This document shows positions 45,624-55,097 of a stretch of 64,000 nucleotides of DNA, in pieces. A model generated the notes under the pieces. It was not told the origin of the DNA. It did not search any database and saw only the letters and a list, made by a program, of their open reading frames with translations. Position numbers and translations under genes: made by a program. Source of the stretch: Kutzneria sp. CA-103260 (GTDB lineage: Bacteria > Actinomycetota > Actinomycetes > Mycobacteriales > Pseudonocardiaceae); the NCBI RefSeq assembly GCF_018263855.1, contig NZ_CP073318.1, forward strand, positions 6,014,001-6,078,000, in the 5' to 3' direction. Each line of letters begins with the position of its first letter. Position 1 is the first letter of the stretch.

Positions 45624-46439
45624 GTGCGCAACTTCCTGACCCGGTTCCGGCCGCGACCGGCCGCCGCGCCGCAGCCGTCGATCCTCGACGAGTACGTGAC
45701 GACGGCGCCGTCCCCGCAGAACGCGGTCGACGTCTTCGCCGGCGAGTGGTCGTCGCAGCTGCCGGTGGCCGACGCCGGGCCGATCCCGCTGTTCGCCGAC
45801 GACCGCGTGGAGTGGGCCCTGGGCCAGCTCGGCGGCGTGGCCGGGGCGCGGGTGCTGGAGCTGGGTCCGCTGGAGGGCGGCCACACCTACATGCTCGCCC
45901 GGGCCGGGGCCGAGGTGCTGGCCGTCGAGTCGCAGACCCGGGCCTACCTGAAGTGCCTAATCGCCAAGGAACTCATGGACATGCCCAAGGTGCGGTTCGT
46001 GCTCGGCGACTTCATGGCGTACTTACGGGAGACCGAGGAGCGCTTCGACACGGTGTTCGCCAGCGGCGTGCTCTACCACATGCGCAACCCGGTCGAGACG
46101 ATCGCGCTGACGGCCCGCGCGGCCAACAAGCTGTTCCTCTGGACCCATTACTACGACGAGGAAATCGTCCGCTCCAGCGAGCTGCTGTCGCCCCGGTTCC
46201 GCACCACCGAGCAGTTCTCATACGAGGGCTTCGAGCACACGCTGCACCGCTTCGAGTACGAGAGCGCCTTACAGCTCAAGGGTTTCTGCGGCGGCAGCGC
46301 CCCGCACAGCAACTGGTTGTCCCGCAAGGACCTGACCGCCGCCCTGGAGCACTTCGGCTGGCGCATCAAGGCCGTCTCCTTCGAGACGCCCGATCATCCG
46401 CACGGGCCGGCGCTGGCCCTGGTGGCGACCAAGGGCTAG
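45624..46439 (+). CDS. SAM-dependent methyltransferase (class I)
   Basis: About 271 aa. The SAM-binding motif I is VLELGPLEGGH, followed by an acidic Glu in LAVESQTR, and motif IV FDTVFASGVLYHMRNP has the form of cyclopropane or small-molecule methyltransferases. The substrate is unknown. GTG 45624 lies 7 nt after TACCGT (45611-45616), matching the leaderless pattern; GTG 45615, three codons earlier, is the other option. Its TAG stop overlaps the TAG of the convergent aldo/keto reductase through a shared CTAG (46436-46439). Confidence 0.82.
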   Translation: MRNFLTRFRPRPAAAPQPSILDEYVTTAPSPQNAVDVFAGEWSSQLPVADAGPIPLFADDRVEWALGQLGGVAGARVLELGPLEGGHTYMLARAGAEVLAVESQTRAYLKCLIAKELMDMPKVRFVLGDFMAYLRETEERFDTVFASGVLYHMRNPVETIALTARAANKLFLWTHYYDEEIVRSSELLSPRFRTTEQFSYEGFEHTLHRFEYESALQLKGFCGGSAPHSNWLSRKDLTAALEHFGWRIKAVSFETPDHPHGPALALVATKG

Positions 46440-47449
46440 CGCGCACGCACTTTCAGCGTCCCGTACTGCTCGCCCCGCACCTGTGCGGGATCGAACAGCT
46501 CGGCCAGGAAGGCGATGTCGTCCGCGCTGAGCGGAACCGCTGTGGCGGCAGCGTTCTCGACCGCGTACTTCGCCCGCTTGGTGCCGGGAATCGGGGCGAT
46601 GTCGTACGGCTGCGCCAACAGCCAGGCCAGCGCCACCTGTCCCGGCGCGTGCCCACGCTCGTCGGCGAAGGCCTTCAACCCCTCGACGAGCCGCAGGTTG
46701 TGGGCGAAGTTCGCCGCCTCGAACTTCGGCAGCGTGGCCCGGAAGTCGTCGCCGTCGAACGCGCTGTCCGCGGTGAACCGGCCGGCCAGCGCGGCCCGGC
46801 CGAGCGGGCTGTACGGCACGAAGGTGATGCCCAGTTCGCGGCAGACAGGCAGCACCTCCCGCTCCACTTCGCGGGACCACAGCGAGTATTCGCTCTGTAG
46901 CGCGGAAATCGGCGCGGTGGCGGCGGCCCGGCGCAGGATGTCCGGCTGCACGTTGCTCAGCCCGACAGCCCGCACCTTGCCCGCCTCAACCAATTCGGCC
47001 ATCGCCCCGACGGTGTCCTCGATCGGGACCGAGGGGTCGTAGCGGTGTTGGTAGTAGAGGTCGACGTGGTCGACGCCGAGCCGGCGCAGGCTGGCTTCGC
47101 AGGCCTGCGCCACGTATTCGGGCCGGCCGTCGAAGACGACGCCGTCCTCCGGATGCGGCCGGGTGCCGAACTTCGTCGCCAGCACGACCTGGTCACGCCG
47201 GCCCCGGACCGCCCGGCCCAGCAGCTCCTCGTTGTGCCCGAAGCCGTTGCGGGACCGCACGCCGGAGGCCGCGCCGTAGATGTCGGACGTGTCGAAGTGG
47301 TCGATGCCGGCGTCGATCGCCGCGTGCACGGCGGCGATCGACTCCTGCTCGTCGGCGTCGCCGTAGAACTGGGACATTCCCATGCAGCCCAGGCCGATCG
47401 GCCGGACCGCGATGTCGGTGTGTCCCAGCGTGATGTGAGCGTCCCGCAT
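46436..47449 (-). CDS. Aldo/keto reductase
   Basis: This 337-aa TIM-barrel NADPH oxidoreductase has the tetrad Asp (FDTSDIYG), Tyr (the Y of DIYG), Lys (VLATKFG) and His (LYYQHRYDP) and the C-terminal cofactor loop PIPGTKR. It reduces an aldehyde or ketone. ATG 47449 follows GAGGG at 6 nt. It is divergent from a TetR gene; the GTCCACTGGAC palindrome between them suggests repression by that TetR. Confidence 0.92.
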   Translation of the reverse strand: MRDAHITLGHTDIAVRPIGLGCMGMSQFYGDADEQESIAAVHAAIDAGIDHFDTSDIYGAASGVRSRNGFGHNEELLGRAVRGRRDQVVLATKFGTRPHPEDGVVFDGRPEYVAQACEASLRRLGVDHVDLYYQHRYDPSVPIEDTVGAMAELVEAGKVRAVGLSNVQPDILRRAAATAPISALQSEYSLWSREVEREVLPVCRELGITFVPYSPLGRAALAGRFTADSAFDGDDFRATLPKFEAANFAHNLRLVEGLKAFADERGHAPGQVALAWLLAQPYDIAPIPGTKRAKYAVENAAATAVPLSADDIAFLAELFDPAQVRGEQYGTLKVRAR

Positions 47450-47486
47450 GGACTGCCCTCCTCCGGTCTCCCCTTCCACGTTAGCG

Positions 47487-47497
47487 GTCCACTGGAC
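47487..47497. promoter_or_regulatory. Candidate TetR operator
   Basis: GTCCACTGGAC is a perfect 5-1-5 palindrome in the 85-bp divergent region between the aldo/keto reductase and TetR genes. It is the clearest dyad there and the likely common operator. Confidence 0.5.
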
Positions 47498-47534
47498 ACA
47501 TATCAAAGGTCCGGTGGCCCGCTAGGCTGGTTCG

Positions 47535-48224
47535 ATGGACGAGGTGCCGCCCTTCCAGCGGGCCCGGCGACCCGAGCAGCGGGAGCTGCGCCGGCAGGAG
47601 ATCCTGGACGCGGCCGAGGCGCTGCTGGCCGTGGGACTGTATTCCGGGGCCTCGGCGGAGGAGATCAGCCTGCGGGAGCTGGCCCGCCAGCTCGACGTGT
47701 CCAAGACCCACATCGTGCGCTACTTCGAGAGCCGCGAGGGCGTCTTCCTCGAACTGCTCAACCGGATGCGACTGGCGTGGCTGGAGGCCGCCGCCACCGA
47801 GTGGCCCGCCCCGCCGTGCTCGCCCGATGCCGTGATGCAGTCCCTGGCCGACACACTGGCCGCCCGACCGGTCCTGAGCCAGCTGTGGAGCCTGCTGCCG
47901 AGCGTGCTGGAACGCAACGTCTCGGTCGAGACCGTGCGCGCCTACAAGTTCACCGACCTGGCGCACCGGACCGTGCTGGCCGGCCTGATCCGCGAGCGGG
48001 TGCCGGCTCTCACCGCTGAGGACGCGCTGCTGCTCACCGAGCACATCGTGATCGGCCTAGTCGGCCTGTGGCCGTTCAGCACACCGCCGCCGGCGGTGAT
48101 CGAGGCCACCGCCGACCCCCGCCTCGGGCGGTCCCGGGTGGACTTCGCGGCCCGCTACGGCGAACTCCTTCAGGTGATGCTGGCCGGCCTGACCGCCCGC
48201 GGTTGGCGTACCGCTACCCCCTAG
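47535..48224 (+). CDS. TetR family regulator
   Basis: This 229-aa protein has the helix-turn-helix ISLRELARQLDVSKTHIVRYF and a C-terminal TetR_C_17-like helical region. ATG 47535 lies 6 nt after TAGGCT (47523-47528) with no ribosome site, a leaderless start. It is divergent from the aldo/keto reductase gene, the probable target. Its stop codon TAG (48222-48224) is embedded in the CsoR operator of the next operon. Confidence 0.88.
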   Translation: MDEVPPFQRARRPEQRELRRQEILDAAEALLAVGLYSGASAEEISLRELARQLDVSKTHIVRYFESREGVFLELLNRMRLAWLEAAATEWPAPPCSPDAVMQSLADTLAARPVLSQLWSLLPSVLERNVSVETVRAYKFTDLAHRTVLAGLIRERVPALTAEDALLLTEHIVIGLVGLWPFSTPPPAVIEATADPRLGRSRVDFAARYGELLQVMLAGLTARGWRTATP

Positions 48225-48233
48225 GGGTATAAA
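48203..48233 (+). promoter_or_regulatory. CsoR operator and copper-operon promoter
   Basis: TACCCCCTAGGGGTA (48215-48229) is a perfect palindrome of the kind bound by CsoR. It overlaps TATAAA (48228-48233), a -10 candidate, with TTGGCG (48203-48208) as -35 at a long 19-bp spacing. Apo-CsoR bound here would block transcription of csoR-copZ-copA; Cu(I) releases it. Confidence 0.8.
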
Positions 48234-48311
48234 GGAGGCAGAGCCCGCGGTTCCCCCGGTCCTTGCCGTGACCGGCCGCGTCGTGGGCGCCCCGACCACA
48301 GGAGGACGACG

Positions 48312-48593
48312 ATGCACGGCTACGCCGACAACAAAGAGGCGCACCTGCGTCGCCTGCGCCGGATCGAAGGACAGGTCCGCGGGCTGCAGCGAATGATCGA
48401 CGAGGACAAGTACTGCATCGACATCCTGACGCAGATCTCCGCCGCGACCAGGGCGTTGCAGGCGGTGTCCCTGTCGCTGCTCGACGAGCACCTCCGGCAC
48501 TGCGTCACCGACGCGATCGCCGAGGGCGGGTCGAACGCCGACGAGAAGATCAAGGAGGCGGGCGACGCGATCGCCCGGCTGGTCCGCTCCTGA
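48312..48593 (+). CDS. csoR: Copper-sensing repressor CsoR
   Basis: This 93-aa helical protein (DUF156 family) has the Cu(I) ligands Cys35, His60 and Cys64 in the canonical C-x24-H-x3-C spacing. ATG 48312 follows AGGAGGA. It binds its own promoter in the copper-free form and dissociates when Cu(I) binds. The perfect operator is 83 nt upstream, and copZ follows 53 bp downstream. The ligand set fits copper and not the formaldehyde (FrmR) or nickel (RcnR) branches. Confidence 0.95.
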   Translation: MHGYADNKEAHLRRLRRIEGQVRGLQRMIDEDKYCIDILTQISAATRALQAVSLSLLDEHLRHCVTDAIAEGGSNADEKIKEAGDAIARLVRS

Positions 48594-48646
48594 CAGCGTC
48601 ATTCCCTTTTGGCCGTATCCCATCCCCCTGAGGAGAGAGCAAACCG

Positions 48647-48853
48647 ATGGCCGAGAACACCTACACCGTCCAGGGCATGACCTGCGGGCACTGCGTCAGC
48701 TCGGTGACCGAGGAGGTCAGCGAGGTCACGGGCGTGCGGCAGGTGGACGTCGACCTGGCCAGCGGCCGGCTGACCGTGGTCAGCGACACCGACGTGCCCG
48801 AGGCGGACATCCGCGCGGCCGTCGAGGAGGCCGGCTACCAGCTGGTCGGCTGA
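48647..48853 (+). CDS. copZ: Copper chaperone CopZ
   Basis: This 68-aa HMA-domain protein has the Cu(I) motif MTCGHC with Cys13 and Cys16. It carries Cu(I) to the P-type ATPase encoded downstream. ATG 48647 follows GAGGAGAG. It is the second gene of the csoR operon. A hairpin after it may reduce read-through into copA. Confidence 0.95.
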   Translation: MAENTYTVQGMTCGHCVSSVTEEVSEVTGVRQVDVDLASGRLTVVSDTDVPEADIRAAVEEAGYQLVG

Positions 48854-48860
48854 CGCCACC

Positions 48861-48895
48861 GGCCCGCCGCCCGTGCGGCGGGCCCTTCTTTCCCC
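48861..48895 (+). terminator. Intrinsic terminator/attenuator between copZ and copA
   Basis: GGCCCGCCGC (48861-48870) pairs with GCGGCGGGCC (48875-48884) on a CCGT loop, followed by a pyrimidine-rich CTTCTTTCCCC. It lies in the middle of the operon, so it probably lowers copA expression relative to copZ. Confidence 0.65.
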
Positions 48896-48911
48896 TCGTC
48901 AGGAGGTTCGG

Positions 48912-51095
<2,184 letters not shown>

Positions 51096-51133
51096 CCCCG
51101 CCAAGATCAAGGCTCCGATCCTGACGTTCATCG

Positions 51134-51184
51134 TCATGAAGGGCCCCTTCCTGACGATGAACGTCAGGAAGGGGCCCTTCATGA
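51134..51184. repeat. Palindromic element, copy B (AAGGGCCCC family)
   Basis: A perfect 23-bp stem (51134-51156 with 51162-51184) closes on a 5-nt loop, ATGAA. The core TCATGAAGGGCCCC and the loop sequence are shared with copy A at 42466-42518. It lies between copA and the convergent lipoprotein gene ending at 51191 and probably terminates both. Confidence 0.85.
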
Positions 51185-51190
51185 TTCTCG

Positions 51191-52012
51191 TCAGCTCACG
51201 GCGACCGTCATGGCGGCGGTGTGGAGCACGCCGGCGGTCTGGAACTGGATGTACAGGCGCCAGTTGCCGGGCTTGGGCAGCATGGCCTCGAAGGTGAGCT
51301 GCGGGCCGCCGTGGTCGCCGGAGACCTCGCCCTGCGGGTGCAGGTGGGCGAAGGCGAGATCACCGGCGTGGAAGGCGCTCACGTGCGCATAGGTGTCGAG
51401 GTACGGCTGGAGGTCGCTGACAGGCAGGCCGTCCCGGGCGACACTGACGGTCAACTGGTGGCTCATGCCGGCCATCGGCTTTTCGCCGCTGAGGGTGAGG
51501 GTGTAGCCATCCACCTCGGTGGTTGCGCTGGGCGCAGCCAAGGCGGACGTGGTCGCGGCGCCGGGAACGGTGACGGCCTGGCTGAGCACCTCGTCGGTGC
51601 CCTTGACGACGAACTGGGCGTAGACCCGGTAGTCGCCGGGCTGGGCGGCGGTGAGCGGGGCGGTCCAGGTGCCGTCGGCGGCCATCGTCGGGTGCACGTG
51701 CTGGAACCCGGTCAGGTCGGAGCGCACGAGGTAGAAGTGCATGAGCTTGGTCTGCTCGGGCTCGAACTCGGTGACGGCCTTGCCGTCGGGCCCGAGGATC
51801 CGGAACGTGAACGGGCCGGACACCGTGGTGGACGCCGGCGAGAACGTGTAGCCGCCGGACTCGGCGGCCAGGCCGTCACCCATGGCCATGCCGGGCATGG
51901 ACATCGAGGACGGCGAGGTGGTCGGGGACATCGGCATGCTGGCGGGGGCACTGCCGCAGGCAGCGGCCAGCAGCCCCACGGCGGCAACAGCCGCCAGGGC
52001 ACGAACGAACAT
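51191..52012 (-). CDS. Copper-island lipoprotein with Met-rich N-terminus
   Basis: This 273-aa precursor has a lipoprotein signal ending LLAAACG. A Met/Ser/Pro-rich stretch (MPMSPTTSPSSMSMPGMAMG) follows, of the type that binds Cu(I). The remainder is beta-rich with two repeated His blocks (FQHVHPTMAADGTW and FAHLHPQGEVSGDHGG), probably two related domains. It is likely a surface copper-binding protein. ATG 52012 follows GGAAAGA. It is downstream of the DUF6153-like gene (51-bp gap) and convergent with copA, so a role in copper resistance is well supported by context, though the exact family is not recognised. Confidence 0.8.
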   Translation of the reverse strand: MFVRALAAVAAVGLLAAACGSAPASMPMSPTTSPSSMSMPGMAMGDGLAAESGGYTFSPASTTVSGPFTFRILGPDGKAVTEFEPEQTKLMHFYLVRSDLTGFQHVHPTMAADGTWTAPLTAAQPGDYRVYAQFVVKGTDEVLSQAVTVPGAATTSALAAPSATTEVDGYTLTLSGEKPMAGMSHQLTVSVARDGLPVSDLQPYLDTYAHVSAFHAGDLAFAHLHPQGEVSGDHGGPQLTFEAMLPKPGNWRLYIQFQTAGVLHTAAMTVAVS

Positions 52013-52063
52013 GGCGTTGTCTTTCCGGGATATGTGAACAGGACGGCTCAACGCGAGCGCCTG

Positions 52064-52399
52064 TCAGGTCCGGGCGACACACACCATGGTCAGAAGTCCG
52101 GCGCCGAACAGCGGCGGGCCGCGGCGACGAGGGCCAGGCACCAACATCGGCCGCCACAGGGCCGTCAGCAGGACGGCGACAGCCAGCAGCACCAGGGCGA
52201 GCACCGGAGCCTGGTCACGGGACGGAGCGGTGAACACGCACACGCCGCCGTGGCCGGAGCCCATGTCCATGCCGGGGGCCGCGTGCGCCGCCATCGACGA
52301 CATCGCGACGCCGGAGCAGTCCCGCGTCGCCAGGCCGTGCATGGCGAAAACGCCGACGAGCACGGCGACCAGCGTCAGCAGCCGCGCACTCGTCCTCAC
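52064..52399 (-). CDS. Small membrane protein with Met/His motif (DUF6153-like)
   Basis: This 111-aa protein has two hydrophobic segments (about residues 6-24 and 68-88) around a loop with MSSMAAHAAPGMDMGSGHGG, rich in Met and His, and two Cys residues. The layout is that of DUF6153-type actinobacterial membrane proteins found near copper genes. GTG 52399 lies 7 nt after TATCGT (52412-52407 on the reverse strand), a leaderless start, and a CsoR-like box overlaps that promoter. It is probably co-transcribed with the Met-rich lipoprotein. Confidence 0.72.
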   Translation of the reverse strand: MRTSARLLTLVAVLVGVFAMHGLATRDCSGVAMSSMAAHAAPGMDMGSGHGGVCVFTAPSRDQAPVLALVLLAVAVLLTALWRPMLVPGPRRRGPPLFGAGLLTMVCVART

Positions 52400-52409
52400 C
52401 CCGCCGACG

Positions 52410-52426
52410 ATACCCCATGGCGGTAT
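52410..52426 (-). promoter_or_regulatory. Degenerate CsoR-type box upstream of the DUF6153-like gene
   Basis: ATACCCCATGGCGGTAT resembles the perfect CsoR operator at 48215-48229 (ATACC and GGTAT arms around a GC-rich centre) but is an imperfect palindrome. It overlaps the TATCGT -10 used for the leaderless gene at 52399. This would place the membrane protein and lipoprotein in the CsoR regulon. Confidence 0.5.
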
Positions 52427-52517
52427 GAGTGGCCGGTCCGGCGCACCCCTAGAGCGCCGGAACGACCCCACTCCCCCGCACTGCACACTCACCCCGGCGA
52501 CGATGGCTTCGTCGCTC

Positions 52518-52627
52518 TAGCGAAACCGTACCCCACCTTCGAGCCGTTTCGCTACGCTGGAATGAAGTGAATCAGATTCACCAACCACCCGGCTGACGCT
52601 GGTTTCACATGCCAACGACGTGGCATG
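52518..52627. promoter_or_regulatory. Three dyads upstream of the EspR-like gene
   Basis: The 263-bp gap 52400-52662 holds three perfect inverted repeats: TAGCGAAAC (52518-52526) with GTTTCGCTA (52546-52554), GTGAATCAGATTCAC (52567-52581), and CATGCCA (52608-52614) with TGGCATG (52621-52627). They are the likely sites for the regulator encoded at 52663 or for others. No obvious promoter hexamers were found. Confidence 0.5.
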
Positions 52628-52662
52628 CTGGTTCGGCAACGCCAAGCCGGGGAGACGAAGAC

Positions 52663-53175
52663 ATGAGCAGCGATCGCGAGCAGACCTCCACGACGCTGAG
52701 CGATCGGCTCAACCGCCTGTTCGACGTGCGACGGCCGGCCGAGGAGCCGGAACGCGCGTACACCAACCGCGAGGTGGTCACCGGCTGCAAGGCCAACGGC
52801 TTCGAGCTGTCCGAGTCGCACCTGTCCGAGCTGCGCCGCGGCGTCAAGCAGAACCCCACGCTGCGCACCCTGCAGGCCATCGCCTCGTTCTTCGAGGTCC
52901 AGGTCGGCTACTTCACCGACACCGAGATCCCGGCCGACGTCGACCGGGAGCTCACCGAGCAGGCCGAGCGGCTGGCCAGAACGGTGGCCACCAACCAGGC
53001 CGCCCAGGACGAGCTGCGTGCCGCCACCCAGGAACTCCAGCAGGCCATGCGCGACTCCGGCGTGACCAAGATGACCCACCGCGGCATGGTCAACGCCCGC
53101 ACCGCCCGGGAGCAGGCCTCGATGATGCGGGCCCTGGCCAAGGCGCTGACCGTCATCGACGACCACAAGGCGTGA
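52663..53175 (+). CDS. EspR/XRE-type nucleoid-associated regulator
   Basis: This 170-aa protein has an N-terminal helix-turn-helix of the EspR kind (YTNREVVTGCKANGFELSES, then HLSELRRGVKQNPTLRTLQA) and a long helical C-terminal dimerisation region. EspR-type proteins bind at multiple sites and regulate secretion and cell-wall genes in mycobacteria. ATG 52663 is preceded by GGGGAGA. Its stop overlaps the next start (GTGA), and three dyads precede it, so autoregulation is likely. Confidence 0.82.
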   Translation: MSSDREQTSTTLSDRLNRLFDVRRPAEEPERAYTNREVVTGCKANGFELSESHLSELRRGVKQNPTLRTLQAIASFFEVQVGYFTDTEIPADVDRELTEQAERLARTVATNQAAQDELRAATQELQQAMRDSGVTKMTHRGMVNARTAREQASMMRALAKALTVIDDHKA

Positions 53176-54119
53176 CCCGCCTGTCCGTGCTGGACACGTC
53201 CCCGATCGTGCAGGGCAGCACCGCACGGGAGGCGCTGCGGCACACGCTGGACCTGGCCCTGCTGGCCGAGGAGCTGGGCTTTCACCGGTACTGGGTGCCC
53301 GAGCACCACGGCATGCGGGGCGTCGCCAGCTCCGCGCCGGCGGTCGTGGTCGGCCGGATCGCCGCCGCCACCGAGCGGATCCGGGTCGGGGCCGGCGGCG
53401 TACTGCTGCCCAACCACGCGCCGATCGTCGTCGCCGAGCAGTTCGGCACGCTGGAGGCGTTCCATCCCGGGCGGATCGACCTCGGCCTCGGCCGTGCCCC
53501 AGGCGGCCCGCAGCCGGCCGTCGACGCCGTACGCAGCGAGCGCGAGCGGACCGCCAAGAGCTTCGAGGACCAGGTCAGGGAGTTGTTGGGGTACTTCAGG
53601 CCTGGCGACGACCGGGTCCGCGCGGTGCCGGCCGTCGGCAACAAGCCGTCGGTGTGGCTGCTCGGATCCAGCGGCCACAGCGCCGAACTGGCCGGGTCGC
53701 TCGGCCTCGGCTACGCCTTCGCCCACCACCTCAGGCCGGACAACGCCGCCTCGGCGCTGGGCCGGTGCCGAGGGGCCCAGACGCTGGTCAGCGTCTCGGT
53801 GATCGTCGCCGACACCGACGCGGAAGCCGAATACCTGGCCGGTTCGACCCGGTTGAAGGTGTTGAGCCGGGTGCGGGGACGACGCATCCAGCTGCCCAGC
53901 GCCGCCGACGCGGCGGCGTACCCCTACCGCGACGAGGATCGGCAGGAGATCGCCGTCCGTTCGGGTGGCGCGCTGGTCGGCTCCCCCGACACCGTGCGCC
54001 CGCTGTTGCAGGCTGTGGTGGACGAGACCGGCACGACGGAGCTCATGCTGACCACGCCGGTGCACGACCACGCGGCGCGGCGGCGGTCGTACGAGCTGGT
54101 CAGCAAGATCCGGCCCTGA
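53172..54119 (+). CDS. LLM-class flavin-dependent oxidoreductase
   Basis: This 315-aa bacterial-luciferase-like TIM barrel has VLDTSPIVQGSTAREAL at the start, HRYWVPEHHG, AATERIRVGAGGVLLPNHAP and LGLGRAPGG, typical of the MsnO8/LuxAB-like group that uses FMNH2. It oxidises an unknown substrate. GTG 53172 is translationally coupled to the EspR-like gene. Confidence 0.9.
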   Translation: MTRLSVLDTSPIVQGSTAREALRHTLDLALLAEELGFHRYWVPEHHGMRGVASSAPAVVVGRIAAATERIRVGAGGVLLPNHAPIVVAEQFGTLEAFHPGRIDLGLGRAPGGPQPAVDAVRSERERTAKSFEDQVRELLGYFRPGDDRVRAVPAVGNKPSVWLLGSSGHSAELAGSLGLGYAFAHHLRPDNAASALGRCRGAQTLVSVSVIVADTDAEAEYLAGSTRLKVLSRVRGRRIQLPSAADAAAYPYRDEDRQEIAVRSGGALVGSPDTVRPLLQAVVDETGTTELMLTTPVHDHAARRRSYELVSKIRP

Positions 54120-54134
54120 CTCGGGAGGCTGGCG

Positions 54135-55025
54135 ATGGGGCGCTACGACCGGCTGCGGGAGTTCCGCCGGCTCGACCCGGACCGCGACTACCACCGCATC
54201 TACCGGGACATGGCGCTGCTGGAGTTCCCGTGGGACCTGACCATGGGCATCCAGCTGGGCTTCTACCGCAACTTCGCGGTGCCCGGCATCAGCGCGCTGC
54301 TCGACCGCACCGGCCGGATGACCGCGCACACCCAGCGGCGGCTGGACAACACCGGCATCCTGCTCTTCGAGGCGATCCGCTTCGGCCTCGAGCACGAGCG
54401 CGGTCTGGCCGCCGTGCGGCAGATGCGCCGCGTGCACGCCGCCGCCAGCCGTCGCGTGAGCACCGACGGGCAGCCGTGGCGGATCCCCAACCACCAGTTC
54501 GTCTACGTGCTCGGCACCTTCGTCATCCCGTCGCTGCGTTGGCTCGACGCCTATGCCTGGCGGCCGGTCTGCTGCCACGAGCGCACCGCGATGTTCCGGT
54601 TCTACCAGGAGATGGGCCGGCTCATGGGCGTCCGGGACGTGCCGCCGACGCTGCCGGAGTTCGAGGCGTGGTTCGACGCGTACGAACGGGAGCATTTCGC
54701 CTACACCGTCGAGAACCAGCGGCAATGGGACGCGACCCGGGCCCAGCTCACCGAGTTGTTCGCCGCGTGGCTGCCCCGTCCGCTCGTGCCGGCCGGCCGA
54801 CGGTTCGCCGACACCCTGGCCAACGCCCTGCTCGACGACCGCCTGCGGGCCGCGCTGGGCGTCGGACCGGTTGCCCCCGCGGCCACCCTCGCCGCCCGGC
54901 TTGCGTTCAAGGCCCGCGGTCGGGTAGTGCGCTGGCTGCCCGTCCGGCAAACACCCCTCTACCAGGACAAACTGGAGACGCCCAGCTATCCCGACGGGTA
55001 CCGGATCGAGCAGATCGGCCTCTGA
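54135..55025 (+). CDS. Oxygenase MpaB family protein (DUF2236)
   Basis: This 296-aa helical protein has conserved family blocks: LDPDRDYHRIYRDMALLEFP, HNH-like RIPNHQFVYVLGTF and the His in CCHERTAMFRFYQEMG. DUF2236 proteins include MpaB-like heme oxygenases and latex-clearing relatives, with histidine ligands. Several hydrophobic stretches suggest membrane association. ATG 54135 follows GGGAGG and the gene is 15 bp after the flavin oxidoreductase, so an operon is likely. The substrate is unknown. Confidence 0.8.
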   Translation: MGRYDRLREFRRLDPDRDYHRIYRDMALLEFPWDLTMGIQLGFYRNFAVPGISALLDRTGRMTAHTQRRLDNTGILLFEAIRFGLEHERGLAAVRQMRRVHAAASRRVSTDGQPWRIPNHQFVYVLGTFVIPSLRWLDAYAWRPVCCHERTAMFRFYQEMGRLMGVRDVPPTLPEFEAWFDAYEREHFAYTVENQRQWDATRAQLTELFAAWLPRPLVPAGRRFADTLANALLDDRLRAALGVGPVAPAATLAARLAFKARGRVVRWLPVRQTPLYQDKLETPSYPDGYRIEQIGL

Positions 55026-55097
55026 CCGTCCTGTGTGGACTGCCCCTTCGACGCCAAACCGCTTTGCCGTTGCCGACCAGTCGCTAGGGTTGGCGCC

